A stretch of 64,000 bases of DNA from Nocardioides sp. CFH 31398 (lineage in GTDB: Bacteria > Actinomycetota > Actinomycetes > Propionibacteriales > Nocardioidaceae). Position 1 is the first letter of the stretch; each line of letters opens with the position of its first letter. The DNA lies in assembly GCF_022436705.1 (NCBI RefSeq), contig NZ_JAKUHT010000020.1, positions 95,694-159,693 on the forward strand, in the 5' to 3' direction. Of the stretch, positions 45,478-53,472 are shown one piece after another. The position numbers and the translations under genes are program-made. The notes under the pieces were generated by a model that searched no databases, was not told where the DNA came from, and was given only the letters and a program-made list of their open reading frames with translations.

Positions 45478-45913
45478 GTGCGGTACAACGGCGACCGGCC
45501 CGAGCTTCATCCCACCGTCGTGCAACTGCTCCGCGGTGGCGCAACTGGGGTTCGAGAGTCTTGCCGCACGGCCGAAAAGTCGCTGGCGGCGGAACCACGC
45601 CGGTCTGCGACGCGCTTGGATCGCAGAAGATGCGGGCGGTCAGCGGGCAGGTTTGTTCGGTCCACGCGGATGGTCTGCTTACTGCGGTGGTAGCAATGGC
45701 CACCCAAGCGTAGGCAGGCGACGGCGGTTGTCGCGTATGCGCGCTACCCCACCGGTCGGGGGTGCTGGGATTCTCGTGCCAGGTGGACCGAGTTACCTGA
45801 AAGGCTCGGCATCGGTGGAAGATGCTCGGACTGGTGCATGTGCTCAATCTGGTTGAACTGTCGGCGGTGCTCGTTATCGTCCGATTATCGGATGCCCAGC
45901 GAAGGGATCGAAC
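45478..45913. other. Gene-free stretch before the TIR-like cassette
   Basis: 436 bases with visibly lower GC than the flanks and no credible gene on either strand. A perfect dyad, TCCGA-TTA-TCGGA (45880-45892), lies 22 bases before the TTG start of the TIR-like gene. GGTTCGAGA near 45552 resembles a tRNA T-loop but no cloverleaf can be built round it. Confidence 0.7.
45880..45892. promoter_or_regulatory. Palindrome upstream of the TIR-like gene
   Basis: TCCGATTATCGGA has perfect 5-bp arms around TTA. Its position, 22 bases before the start codon, suits an operator or a -10 region. Confidence 0.4.
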
Positions 45914-46810
45914 TTGACGACGGCCGAGCAGGGCGGGGCTGACCCCCGGAAAGTGTTCGTAATCCACGGCAGGAACGAACCTGCCCGCCGGGGGCTTTTC
46001 GCGTTCCTTCGATCGATCGGGTTGGACCCAATCGAGTGGTCCGAGGCCATCGCAATGACCGGCAAGGGATCGCCCTACATCGGCGATGTGCTGAACGTGG
46101 CCTTCAGCGCTGCCCAGGCCGTGGTGGTGCTCCAGACCCCGGATGACGTCGCTCACCTACACGAGTCCCTGACCTACCCGGGCGACCCGGAGACTACCCC
46201 GCAGATGCAGCCGCGCCCGAATGTGTTGTTCGAGGCGGGGATGGCGCTGGCGCGGAACGAGGATCGAACGATCATCGTGGAGCTAGGGCAGGTCAAGTCG
46301 TTCAGTGACATCCACGGCCGCCACGTTGTACGGCTCGACAACAGCGTCCCGAAGCGCCAAGAGTTGGGGAATCGACTGAAGACAGCTGGCTGCGCGGTGC
46401 GACTGGATGGCACCGACTGGCATGAGGACGGGGACTTGACTCCTCCGGCGCCGCCCGGCGGAGGCCTTCCTCTAGGCCGCAAGCTGCCGTCGTCCCAGGC
46501 GACGGGACAGCCCCGGCTGGCCGTGACTCTGAATAGATCGGGTAAGACGGCCGAGCGCATGACTATCACCAACCACGGGCCGGGAGACGTCTACAACCTG
46601 GACTTCGAATTGCCCGACGACCGCGAGGGCACACGGGAGTGGCGCGAGGAAGGGTTCCCGGTGCCGAAACTGCCGTCGGGAAAGTCCGTGACCGCCGCCC
46701 GTATTCTCATGTTTGGCTCGCACGTCCCGGCGTACTTCACTGTCTTACTGACCGGGAAAACGGCCGACGGCACCGAGGTGCGGCAGGAGGAGTTCGTCAG
46801 TGGACGATGA
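45914..46810 (+). CDS. TIR-like (PF10137-type) nucleotide-binding protein with C-terminal beta domain
   Basis: 298 residues from TTG 45914, which has AAGGGA upstream. Residues about 12-150 match the TIR-like family typified by KVFVIHGRNEPARRGLFAFL, then IGLDPIEWSEAI, NVLFEAGMAL and RTIIVELG; relatives are NAD-depleting effectors in CBASS/Pycsar-type immunity or uncharacterised. From about 180 to the end it is predicted beta-rich (NRSGKTAERMTITNHGPGDVYNLDFELP), like an immunoglobulin-type sandwich. Codon usage has many A/T-ending codons, unlike the flanks. The stop overlaps the next gene by 11 bases. Confidence 0.75.
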   Translation: MTTAEQGGADPRKVFVIHGRNEPARRGLFAFLRSIGLDPIEWSEAIAMTGKGSPYIGDVLNVAFSAAQAVVVLQTPDDVAHLHESLTYPGDPETTPQMQPRPNVLFEAGMALARNEDRTIIVELGQVKSFSDIHGRHVVRLDNSVPKRQELGNRLKTAGCAVRLDGTDWHEDGDLTPPAPPGGGLPLGRKLPSSQATGQPRLAVTLNRSGKTAERMTITNHGPGDVYNLDFELPDDREGTREWREEGFPVPKLPSGKSVTAARILMFGSHVPAYFTVLLTGKTADGTEVRQEEFVSGR

Positions 46811-47273
46811 GTTTCAGATCGAGGTCCGCATCGACATCCCGTCCGACTCGGACGGTTTCATCCGGCGTGAGTGCCCAAACTGCATGCTGCAGTTCAAGTG
46901 GCATGACGGTCCGGCCAGCGAGGAGGCCGAGCAGCACGTAGCCCCCGACTCGTATAGCTGCCCGCTGTGCGGACAGCCCGCGGCGCTCGACTCCTGGAAC
47001 ACCGAGGCGCAGGTCGAGCTGGCGCAACAAGCAGCCATGCCCCAGGTCATGGGCATGGTGAACGACGAACTGGCGTCCATTTTCCGTGGCGTCAAAGGAC
47101 TGACTTACGAGCCAGGCAATGATGTAGCCGCGGACGAGTCCGTGCCGCTTACTGAGCCGGACGACATGGTTATCGTCGCTTCACCCTGCCACGGCTACGA
47201 GCCCGTCAAGATCCCCGAGGATCACATCGGCCCGCTGTACTGCCTCGTCTGCGGCTCGGCATTCGCCGTGTAG
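46800..47273 (+). CDS. Double zinc-ribbon protein
   Basis: 157 residues. One zinc site can be made from CPNC (25, 28) and CPLCG (54, 57), a second from CH (130-131) and CLVCG (148, 151). The acidic middle (about 80-125) links them. No known family recognised. GTG 46800 lies inside the TIR-like gene's last codons, so the two are translated together and probably act together; it may supply nucleic-acid or target recognition. Composition is low-GC like its partner. Confidence 0.6.
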   Translation: MDDEFQIEVRIDIPSDSDGFIRRECPNCMLQFKWHDGPASEEAEQHVAPDSYSCPLCGQPAALDSWNTEAQVELAQQAAMPQVMGMVNDELASIFRGVKGLTYEPGNDVAADESVPLTEPDDMVIVASPCHGYEPVKIPEDHIGPLYCLVCGSAFAV

Positions 47274-47478
47274 GCGTCCAGTTCGGTTACGGACCCGTCG
47301 CGCAGGAGCGCTGGATCAGACGCCCTCGGCCAGGGCGCCAGCACCCGCAGCCGGCTGACAGACGCGCGTGAGGAGCCCCCGCTCGCGCGTGACGCGCAAA
47401 GGGCCTTGCGGTCGCGCCGGAGCGTGCCGTGGGCGTATGACAGCCGCGCCTGTCTGGGCGGTATGACTCGCGGGATTG

Positions 47479-48858
47479 CTACTCCGCGTCCGACCCGAAC
47501 GTCACGGACAGCGTCTGCTGCTCGCCGTCCCGGTCGACCACCACGTCGGCGGTCTCGCCCGGGCGGAACGCGTAGACGGCGGCGATGAGGCCGTTGGAGC
47601 TGATGACGGGGATGTCGCCGAGGCGGGTGATGACGTCGCCCTCCTCGATGCCGGCCTCCTCGGCGGCCTGGCCGGACTCGACCTCTGAGACGAGGGCGCC
47701 GCTGGGGACGTCCTCCTCGGTCAGCTCGTCGTTCGTCGCGACGCCGAGGCGGGCGTGGGTGGGGGTCTCGCCGTTGCGCATCTCCTCGACGATGTCCTTC
47801 ACGTCGTCGACGGGGATGGCGTAGCCGATGCCGATGCTGCCGAGGTCGCCGCTGCCCTCGCTGCTGCGGGCCAGCTCGATCGAGGAGTTGATGCCGATCA
47901 GCTCGCCGCCCATGTTGACCAGCGCGCCGCCGGAGTTGCCGGGGTTGATGGCGGCGTCGGTCTGGATGGCGCCGTACACGCTGTTCTGGTCGGGGTCCTC
48001 CACCGACGGGATCACGATCGGACGGCGCAGCGCGGAGACGATGCCCGCGGTGACGGTCGACTGCAGGCCGTACGGCGACCCGACCGCCACCACGGCCTGA
48101 CCGACCTCGGTGGCGTCGGAGGATCCGACGTCGATCACCGGCAGGTCGCTCATGCCCTCGGCCTTGATGAGGGCGGTGTCCGTCGCGGGGTCGGTGCCGA
48201 TGATCGTCGCCGGCGCGAGCGTGCCGTCGTCGAACGAGATCGTCAGCGAGCCGCCCTCGGTGTTCGCCGAGGCGATGACGTGGTCGTTGGTGAGGATCTC
48301 GCCGTCCGAGGTGAGGATGATCCCCGAGCCGGAGCCCCCGCCGCCCTCTCCGTCGCGGGCGTCGATCTTCACGACGGTCGGCAGGACCTCGCTCGAGACC
48401 TGGTTGACGGTGACGATGTCGACCGGGTTGACGCCGGACAGGTCCACCTCGTCGGTGTCGACAGTGCCGCCGCTGACGATGTCGTCGACCTCGTTGCCCG
48501 GCTTGATGTTGTCCCACGCCGCGGCGCCGCCGACCCCGCCGAGGAGGCCCAGCACGAGTGCTCCGGCCAGCAGGCCCGCGCCGAGACCCTTGCCGCGGCC
48601 GCTGCTGCGCCCGGAGTCCGGGCGGTGCCCCGACGGCGGCTGCGCCGGGGGAGCACCCCACTGCTGGGGTGCCTGCTGCTGGGGCGCCTGTTGGGGCGGG
48701 TAGCCCTGCTGCGGGTAGCGCGCCGTCTGCTGCACGCGGCGACCGGCGTACTGCCCCGGCTGTTGGCCGCCGTACTGCTGCGGCTGCTGGGGCTGCCACC
48801 CCTGGCCGGGCTGCTGGCCGGGCTGCTGGGGTTGCGGCGGACGCTGCTGGTCGCTCAT
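47479..48858 (-). CDS. HtrA/PepD-like S1C serine protease with PDZ domain
   Basis: 459 residues: a Gln/Pro-rich N terminus (about 1-90), one membrane helix (about 95-120), a trypsin-like domain with the triad His in TNDHVI, Asp in TDTALI and Ser in NPGNSGGA, and a C-terminal PDZ domain (GALVSEVESGQAAEEAGI). It is an envelope quality-control protease. In M. tuberculosis pepD is next to mprAB; here an MprAB-like pair lies 2.3 kb away. ATG 48858 starts it. Confidence 0.9.
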   Translation of the reverse strand: MSDQQRPPQPQQPGQQPGQGWQPQQPQQYGGQQPGQYAGRRVQQTARYPQQGYPPQQAPQQQAPQQWGAPPAQPPSGHRPDSGRSSGRGKGLGAGLLAGALVLGLLGGVGGAAAWDNIKPGNEVDDIVSGGTVDTDEVDLSGVNPVDIVTVNQVSSEVLPTVVKIDARDGEGGGGSGSGIILTSDGEILTNDHVIASANTEGGSLTISFDDGTLAPATIIGTDPATDTALIKAEGMSDLPVIDVGSSDATEVGQAVVAVGSPYGLQSTVTAGIVSALRRPIVIPSVEDPDQNSVYGAIQTDAAINPGNSGGALVNMGGELIGINSSIELARSSEGSGDLGSIGIGYAIPVDDVKDIVEEMRNGETPTHARLGVATNDELTEEDVPSGALVSEVESGQAAEEAGIEEGDVITRLGDIPVISSNGLIAAVYAFRPGETADVVVDRDGEQQTLSVTFGSDAE

Positions 48859-48933
48859 GGCGCACATCATCACCCAGATGCGGTCGCGCGAACCCCATCT
48901 TTCGCCTGCGGACTGTCAGGCCGAGGGCGTGGC

Positions 48934-48939
48934 TACCGT
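48934..48939 (+). promoter_or_regulatory. TACCGT -10, leaderless
   Basis: TACCGT is six bases before ATG 48946; no ribosome binding site is present. Confidence 0.45.
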
Positions 48940-48945
48940 GGCGAG

Positions 48946-49143
48946 ATGAGGGTCGGGACGCTGCTGCTGGCCAACGCGTTCCTGCTCGCGGCGATGGTGG
49001 TGGCCTACCGCGCGTCCCGGCGGCCTGCCGGGGCGGCGACCCGCCCCGACCCGACGTCCACCCGTACCGGACGGCGGCTGCTCGCCGCGGCGCTCGTCTG
49101 CTTCGCCGCGCACCTCGTCGTGCTGGGGGTCGAAGGGCTCTGA
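48946..49143 (+). CDS. Small membrane protein
   Basis: 65 residues with two hydrophobic segments (about 3-20 and 44-62) joined by a basic loop. Divergent from the HtrA-like protease. Function unknown. Confidence 0.6.
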   Translation: MRVGTLLLANAFLLAAMVVAYRASRRPAGAATRPDPTSTRTGRRLLAAALVCFAAHLVVLGVEGL

Positions 49144-49232
49144 GGGTGGGGTCTCGACGAGCTTCCGGGCGGCGATGAGTCCGGGGCCGTACGAGGGTCG
49201 GTGAGGGCAGAACCCCACGACAGGAGACGACG

Positions 49233-49523
49233 ATGTCCTTCCAGGCCTACCTCGACGGCACGGAGAAGAAGACCGGGCGTACCCCGCAGCAGATCCTCGA
49301 CCTGATCGAGGCGCAGGGCTTCGGCCCTGAGTCGAAGGCCGGGGACGTCCTGGCGTTCCTGAAGGCGGAGCTCGACCTCGGGCGTGGGCACGGGATGCCG
49401 TTCGTGCACGTCCTCAAGAACGGCCCCACCATCAGCGACAAGCACGTCGGGACGACGGGGAGTCACCGCGACGAGTCGACCGCGCTGAGGCTCGACGGCA
49501 TCGCCGCACGGCGGGCAGGCTGA
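49233..49523 (+). CDS. DUF4287 protein
   Basis: 96 residues beginning MSFQAYLDGTEKKTGRTP, with KAGDVLAFLKAELDLGRGHG, the DUF4287 pattern. Function unknown in the family. ATG 49233 has AGGAGA upstream. The next gene follows after five bases. Confidence 0.8.
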   Translation: MSFQAYLDGTEKKTGRTPQQILDLIEAQGFGPESKAGDVLAFLKAELDLGRGHGMPFVHVLKNGPTISDKHVGTTGSHRDESTALRLDGIAARRAG

Positions 49524-49528
49524 GCGCC

Positions 49529-50014
49529 ATGTCGCTGCCGAGGCCCTACCCGCCCCCGACCTACCACGGTGAGGGCGGCGAGGCGAGCGCGTGGATGCGC
49601 CGCAGCGACACCCCGCCCGACCTCGGTCGCCCCGACGTCGGCACGTGCGAGTACCTCGCCACCGGCGACCAGACCGAGGGCCGCTTCGGGCTCTACCGCT
49701 GGACCTTCGGCGACGCCGAGTCCGGGCCCGACCCCCACTTCCACCGCACGATGTCGGAGCACTTCTACGTGCTGTCCGGCGAGGTCCGCCTGTACGACGG
49801 GGACACGTGGGTCACCGCCCGGCCCGGGGACTACCTCTACGTGCCCGAGGGCGGAATCCACGGCTTCCGCGGCGCGGACCGGGCCTCGATGCTGCTCAGC
49901 TTCGCTCCGGGCGGGCCCCGCGAGCTCTACTTCGAGACCCTCGCCCGCCGCGAGCCGATGACGGCCGACGAGTACACCGCGTTCCTCGCCGAGCACGACC
50001 AGTACATGGTCTGA
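49529..50014 (+). CDS. Cupin-domain protein
   Basis: 161 residues; PDPHFHRTMSEHFYVLSGE and YVPEGGIHGF carry the His and Glu ligands of a cupin metal site. Substrate unknown. Probably cotranscribed with the DUF4287 gene. Converges on the XRE gene at 50018. Confidence 0.85.
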   Translation: MSLPRPYPPPTYHGEGGEASAWMRRSDTPPDLGRPDVGTCEYLATGDQTEGRFGLYRWTFGDAESGPDPHFHRTMSEHFYVLSGEVRLYDGDTWVTARPGDYLYVPEGGIHGFRGADRASMLLSFAPGGPRELYFETLARREPMTADEYTAFLAEHDQYMV

Positions 50015-50017
50015 GGC

Positions 50018-50929
50018 TCACCACGTCCAGCGGACGCCGAACGCGCCGGGCCCGATCCCGGCGGCGGTGTGGTGCAGCCCGCCACCGGGGTCGACGTCGA
50101 CGCTGCGGACCTCCTCCGCGTGGCCGGCCTGCCGCTGGTACGTCTCGCACGAGCTCGGCAGGCACTCGGGGTCGAACCGCACCCACAGCAGGACGTCGCG
50201 GACCGACCTCACCAGGTACTGCTCGTAGCGCAGGGCCTCGGTCCCCTCGCCGAGGCGCGGCAGGGCGAGGTCGTGCTCGACGACGACCGTCTCGCCGACG
50301 TCGAGCGGACGGGGCAGCAGCACCTCCCACACCGCGACGCCGGCGGACAGGTCCAGGATCGACCGGCCCACGCGCCCGCCGCGCAGCGACAGCAGCCGGG
50401 GCGCCTCGGGAAACGGCATGCCGTCGTTGGTGAGCAGGATCGGCAGGGTCGCGACCTGCGCCCTGACCGCCCGGAAGAGGAACCGCGAGGCCTGGTGGGT
50501 CATCTCGCGGTCGCAGTCGACGTCGACCGTCGAGTGGACGCTGACCTCGACGAGACGGTCCTGGGAGTCGAGGAGCCCCAGCGAGCCGAGGTGCTCCGCG
50601 ACCGGTCCCGTCAGCGCGGGGACGTCCAGGAGCTCGTCGTACGACGTCCGCTCGCGCACCGGACCCGACCGCCGCGACGGCCCGAGCCACCGCGACAGCT
50701 CACCGGTGGCCAGGCCGAGCACGCTCTCGAGCTCGTCCACGACCTGCCGCGACAGCGGGCCCTCGGGCCGCCTCTGCCCGGAGCGCCAGTAGCTCAGCGC
50801 GCCCACGCTGACCGGGACGGCGCGCTCGGCGAGGCGGGCCTGGATGCCCAGCAGCGACAGCCCGGAACGCTCGATGGCCCCGGTGAGGGCACGCGAGAAC
50901 CGCGTATGAACCCCGGGATCACCGTCCAT
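50018..50929 (-). CDS. XRE-family regulator with unrecognised C-terminal domain
   Basis: 303 residues from ATG 50929 (GTG 50932 also possible). A helix-turn-helix (about 22-55, LLGIQARLAERAVPVSVGALSYWRSGQ) leads to a long domain not assigned to a family, with YEQYLVRSVRDVLLWVRFDP near its centre. Presumably a ligand-sensing regulator; targets unknown. Confidence 0.7.
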   Translation of the reverse strand: MDGDPGVHTRFSRALTGAIERSGLSLLGIQARLAERAVPVSVGALSYWRSGQRRPEGPLSRQVVDELESVLGLATGELSRWLGPSRRSGPVRERTSYDELLDVPALTGPVAEHLGSLGLLDSQDRLVEVSVHSTVDVDCDREMTHQASRFLFRAVRAQVATLPILLTNDGMPFPEAPRLLSLRGGRVGRSILDLSAGVAVWEVLLPRPLDVGETVVVEHDLALPRLGEGTEALRYEQYLVRSVRDVLLWVRFDPECLPSSCETYQRQAGHAEEVRSVDVDPGGGLHHTAAGIGPGAFGVRWTW

Positions 50930-51129
50930 CACGACCCACTCTGCCAGCCGGGGTGTACCCAGACAGCCCGTTCTTCACACTTGTTGGCCCGTGCACGTGA
51001 AAGAGGGGTCGGTACCGTGGTGCACGGCTCGGCAGCGAACCCGGGGGGGAGACGCTGCCGGGCCGGGCTCGGCCCGTCGGCACCCCGTGACCGTCGGGTC
51101 GGGCCCTTGCTCCCTCGGCCCTCGTCGAC

Positions 51130-52569
51130 CTAGACGGGCCGGCCGGGCAGGGACATCTCGAGCCGGGCCCCGCCGATCGGTGACGCGGAGGCCGTGGCGG
51201 TCCCCGAGTGGCGGTCGACCACCTGCCGCACGATCGCGAGGCCGAGGCCGGACCCCGGCATCGAGCGGGACTCCTCGGAGCGCCAGAAGCGCTCGAAGAC
51301 GTGGGGCAGGTCGTCGGGGGCGATCCCCGGCCCCTCGTCGTCCACGCGCAGGGTGCCCTCGTGCAGCGTCACGCGGACGACGCCCCCGGTCGGCGACCAC
51401 TTGGCGGCGTTGTCCAGCAGGTTGAGGGCGGCCTTCTCGAGGCCGTCGGACTCCCCGCGCACCAGCCACGGCTCGAGCGAGACCTCGAAGCGGACGTCGG
51501 GCGCGCGGCGTCGGGCGCGGACGACCGCGCGGTCCACGACCTCGGCGAGGTCGACGGTCTCGACCACGGGCGGGAGCGGCTCGTCGCGGGCCAGCTCGAC
51601 GAGGGCGCCGACGAGGGTGGTGAGCTCCTCGGTCTGGGCGCGCAGGTCGTCGAGCAGCTCCTCGCGGGCCTGCGGCGGCAGCCCCCCGGCGGCGTCCGCC
51701 TGGGCCAGCAGGTCGACGTTGGTGCGCAGCGAGGTCAGCGGCGTCCGGAGCTCGTGGCCGGCGTCGGCCACCAGGCGGCGCTGCCGGTCGCGGGAGGCGG
51801 CGAGAGCGGCGAGCATCTCGTTGAACGACCGCGCCAGCCGTGCGATCTCGTCGTGGCCCTCGACGGGCAGGGGCCGCAGGTCCTCGGTGCGCGCGATGCG
51901 CTCGACCGACCAGGTCAGACGCCGCACCGGGCGCAGGCCGTTGCGGGCGACGCCCCAGCCGGACAGGCCGGCGGCCACGACACCGGCCGCACCGATCAGG
52001 CCGAGCACGATCGCGAGCTTGCCGAGCACCTGCTCCTGGGGGTCCAGGCTCGACGCGACGACGACCGCCTCGCCCGGGCCGCCCGGGACGGCGGCGACGC
52101 GGAGCCGCTGGCCCGACGAGTCGACGATCGTGCGGACCGAGGAGTCGCTCTGACGGTTCGCGACCGCGAGCTCGGGCCCGCCCAGCGGCAGCGGGCCGAG
52201 GTCGTCGGTCAGGGTGGCCCGGCGGTCGGTGGTGACGAAGACGATGCGGACGTCGGAGGCGCCCTGCGCCCACGGCGGCAGCGCCGTCGCACCCGCCAGC
52301 TCGGAGTAGACCCGCCCGTCGCTGACCTTCCCGGCCCGCTCGAGCAGGCTCGAGTCGAGGGTGCTCTGCATCTGCGTGCGCACCGTGACGAACGCCGCGG
52401 CGGCCATGAACGCCACCGCGAGGCCGACGGCGAGGGTGGTGAGCAGCAGGACCCGGCTCGCCAGCGAGCGGCGGTAGTGCCACCGCTTGGCGACCAGCCC
52501 GCCGAGCCCGCCGTGCCCGCCGAGCCCGCTGTGCTGCTGCTGGTCGACCGGGCGGGCGGGGGCCGACAC
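51130..52569 (-). CDS. mprB: Sensor histidine kinase, MprB-like
   Basis: 479 residues: helices at about 38-60 and 184-206 flank an extracytoplasmic sensor, then HAMP, HisKA with His272 in GHELRTPLTS and HATPase with GPGIAPDDLP and GSGLGLAI. GTG 52569 abuts the stop of the response regulator gene, so the pair is one operon. MprB controls envelope stress in mycobacteria. Confidence 0.88.
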   Translation of the reverse strand: MSAPARPVDQQQHSGLGGHGGLGGLVAKRWHYRRSLASRVLLLTTLAVGLAVAFMAAAAFVTVRTQMQSTLDSSLLERAGKVSDGRVYSELAGATALPPWAQGASDVRIVFVTTDRRATLTDDLGPLPLGGPELAVANRQSDSSVRTIVDSSGQRLRVAAVPGGPGEAVVVASSLDPQEQVLGKLAIVLGLIGAAGVVAAGLSGWGVARNGLRPVRRLTWSVERIARTEDLRPLPVEGHDEIARLARSFNEMLAALAASRDRQRRLVADAGHELRTPLTSLRTNVDLLAQADAAGGLPPQAREELLDDLRAQTEELTTLVGALVELARDEPLPPVVETVDLAEVVDRAVVRARRRAPDVRFEVSLEPWLVRGESDGLEKAALNLLDNAAKWSPTGGVVRVTLHEGTLRVDDEGPGIAPDDLPHVFERFWRSEESRSMPGSGLGLAIVRQVVDRHSGTATASASPIGGARLEMSLPGRPV

Positions 52570-53265
52570 TCAGGCCTCCCGCAGGACGTAGCCCACGCCG
52601 CGCACCGTGTGCAGCAGGCGGGACTCGCCCTCCGCCTCGGTCTTGCGGCGCAGGTAGCCGACGTACACCTCGAGGGAGTTGGCCGTGGTCGGGAAGTCGT
52701 AGCCCCAGACCTCCTCGAGGATGAACGCGCGCTCCAGCACCCGCCGCGGCCGGCGCATGAACAGCTCGAGCAGGGAGAACTCGGTGCGGGTCAGCTCGAT
52801 CGAGCGTCCGGCCCGGGTGACCTCGCGGCTGGCGACGTCCATCGTCAGGTCGGCGAAGGTCAGGGTCTCGTCGAGGTCCTCCTCGCCACCGGCCGCCGAC
52901 CGGCGACGCAGCAGCGCCCGGACCCGCGCCAGCAGCTCGGCCAGCGCGAACGGCTTGGTGAGGTAGTCGTCCGCCCCGGCGTCCAGGCCCTCGACGCGGT
53001 CACCGACGGCGTCGCGGGCGGTGAGCACCAGGATCGGGACGTCGTTGCCGGCGGTCCGCAGCGCGCGCGTCGCCTCCAGCCCGCCCAGGCGCGGCATCAT
53101 CACGTCCATCAGGACGACGTCGGGTCGCACCCGGGCGATCCCGGCGAGGGCCTCGGCGCCGTCCCCGGCGGTGGCCACCTCGTAGCCGTTGAACTCCAGC
53201 GACCGGCGCAGCGACTCCCGGACCGCCTTGTCGTCCTCGACGACCAGTACGCGCGGCGTGTCCAC
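52570..53265 (-). CDS. mprA: OmpR-family response regulator, MprA-like
   Basis: 231 residues: receiver domain with Asp54 in VLMDVMMPR and the conserved Lys of LTKPF, then a winged-helix DNA-binding domain ending [24 protein letters not shown]. Starts at GTG 53265. Upstream lies an AT-rich stretch before the divergent giant gene. Confidence 0.9.
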   Translation of the reverse strand: MDTPRVLVVEDDKAVRESLRRSLEFNGYEVATAGDGAEALAGIARVRPDVVLMDVMMPRLGGLEATRALRTAGNDVPILVLTARDAVGDRVEGLDAGADDYLTKPFALAELLARVRALLRRRSAAGGEEDLDETLTFADLTMDVASREVTRAGRSIELTRTEFSLLELFMRRPRRVLERAFILEEVWGYDFPTTANSLEVYVGYLRRKTEAEGESRLLHTVRGVGYVLREA

Positions 53266-53317
53266 GGCCTCATGGTGCCGGACACGCCTGAGGGTCCGCT
53301 GAGAGCGCGGCGCGGCC

Positions 53318-53357
53318 GCAAAAAAAGTCAGACATCTGTTTTCAGAAGTTTTTTTGC
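53318..53357. promoter_or_regulatory. AT-rich inverted repeat between mprA-like and giant gene
   Basis: GCAAAAAAA (53318-53326) and TTTTTTTGC (53349-53357) are perfect 9-bp arms around a 22-base centre containing CAGA-CA-TCTG. An A/T run in this GC-rich genome stands out and lies 53 bp from the mprA-like start and 115 bp from the giant gene; a promoter/operator or terminator are both possible. Confidence 0.55.
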
Positions 53358-53472
53358 CGAACCGATGACAAGCCCCCCCGCGGCCTGCCTACGTTCACCT
53401 CGTCACCGGTGGCTCGGACCGGGGACCGGCGTCCTGGGGAGCCCGGACGCCGGGATTCGGAAGGACACTCGG

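Noticed and set aside
45535..45580. tRNA-like T-loop (ggttcgaga) as a possible integration site
   Set aside because: No acceptor, D or anticodon arms can be paired around it.
44261..46156. Long minus-strand open frame of 631 residues
   Set aside because: Lies antisense to the kinase and TIR-like genes; sequence is low-complexity and matches no family.
47274..47478. Possible small gene or att site in the 205-bp gap after the zinc-ribbon gene
   Set aside because: No start with ribosome binding site and no direct repeat matching the upstream border of the island could be found by eye.
53365..53472. ATG 53365 as start of the giant protein
   Set aside because: No ribosome binding site, and it would add 36 residues before the signal peptide; TTG 53473 with GGAAGGA is better.
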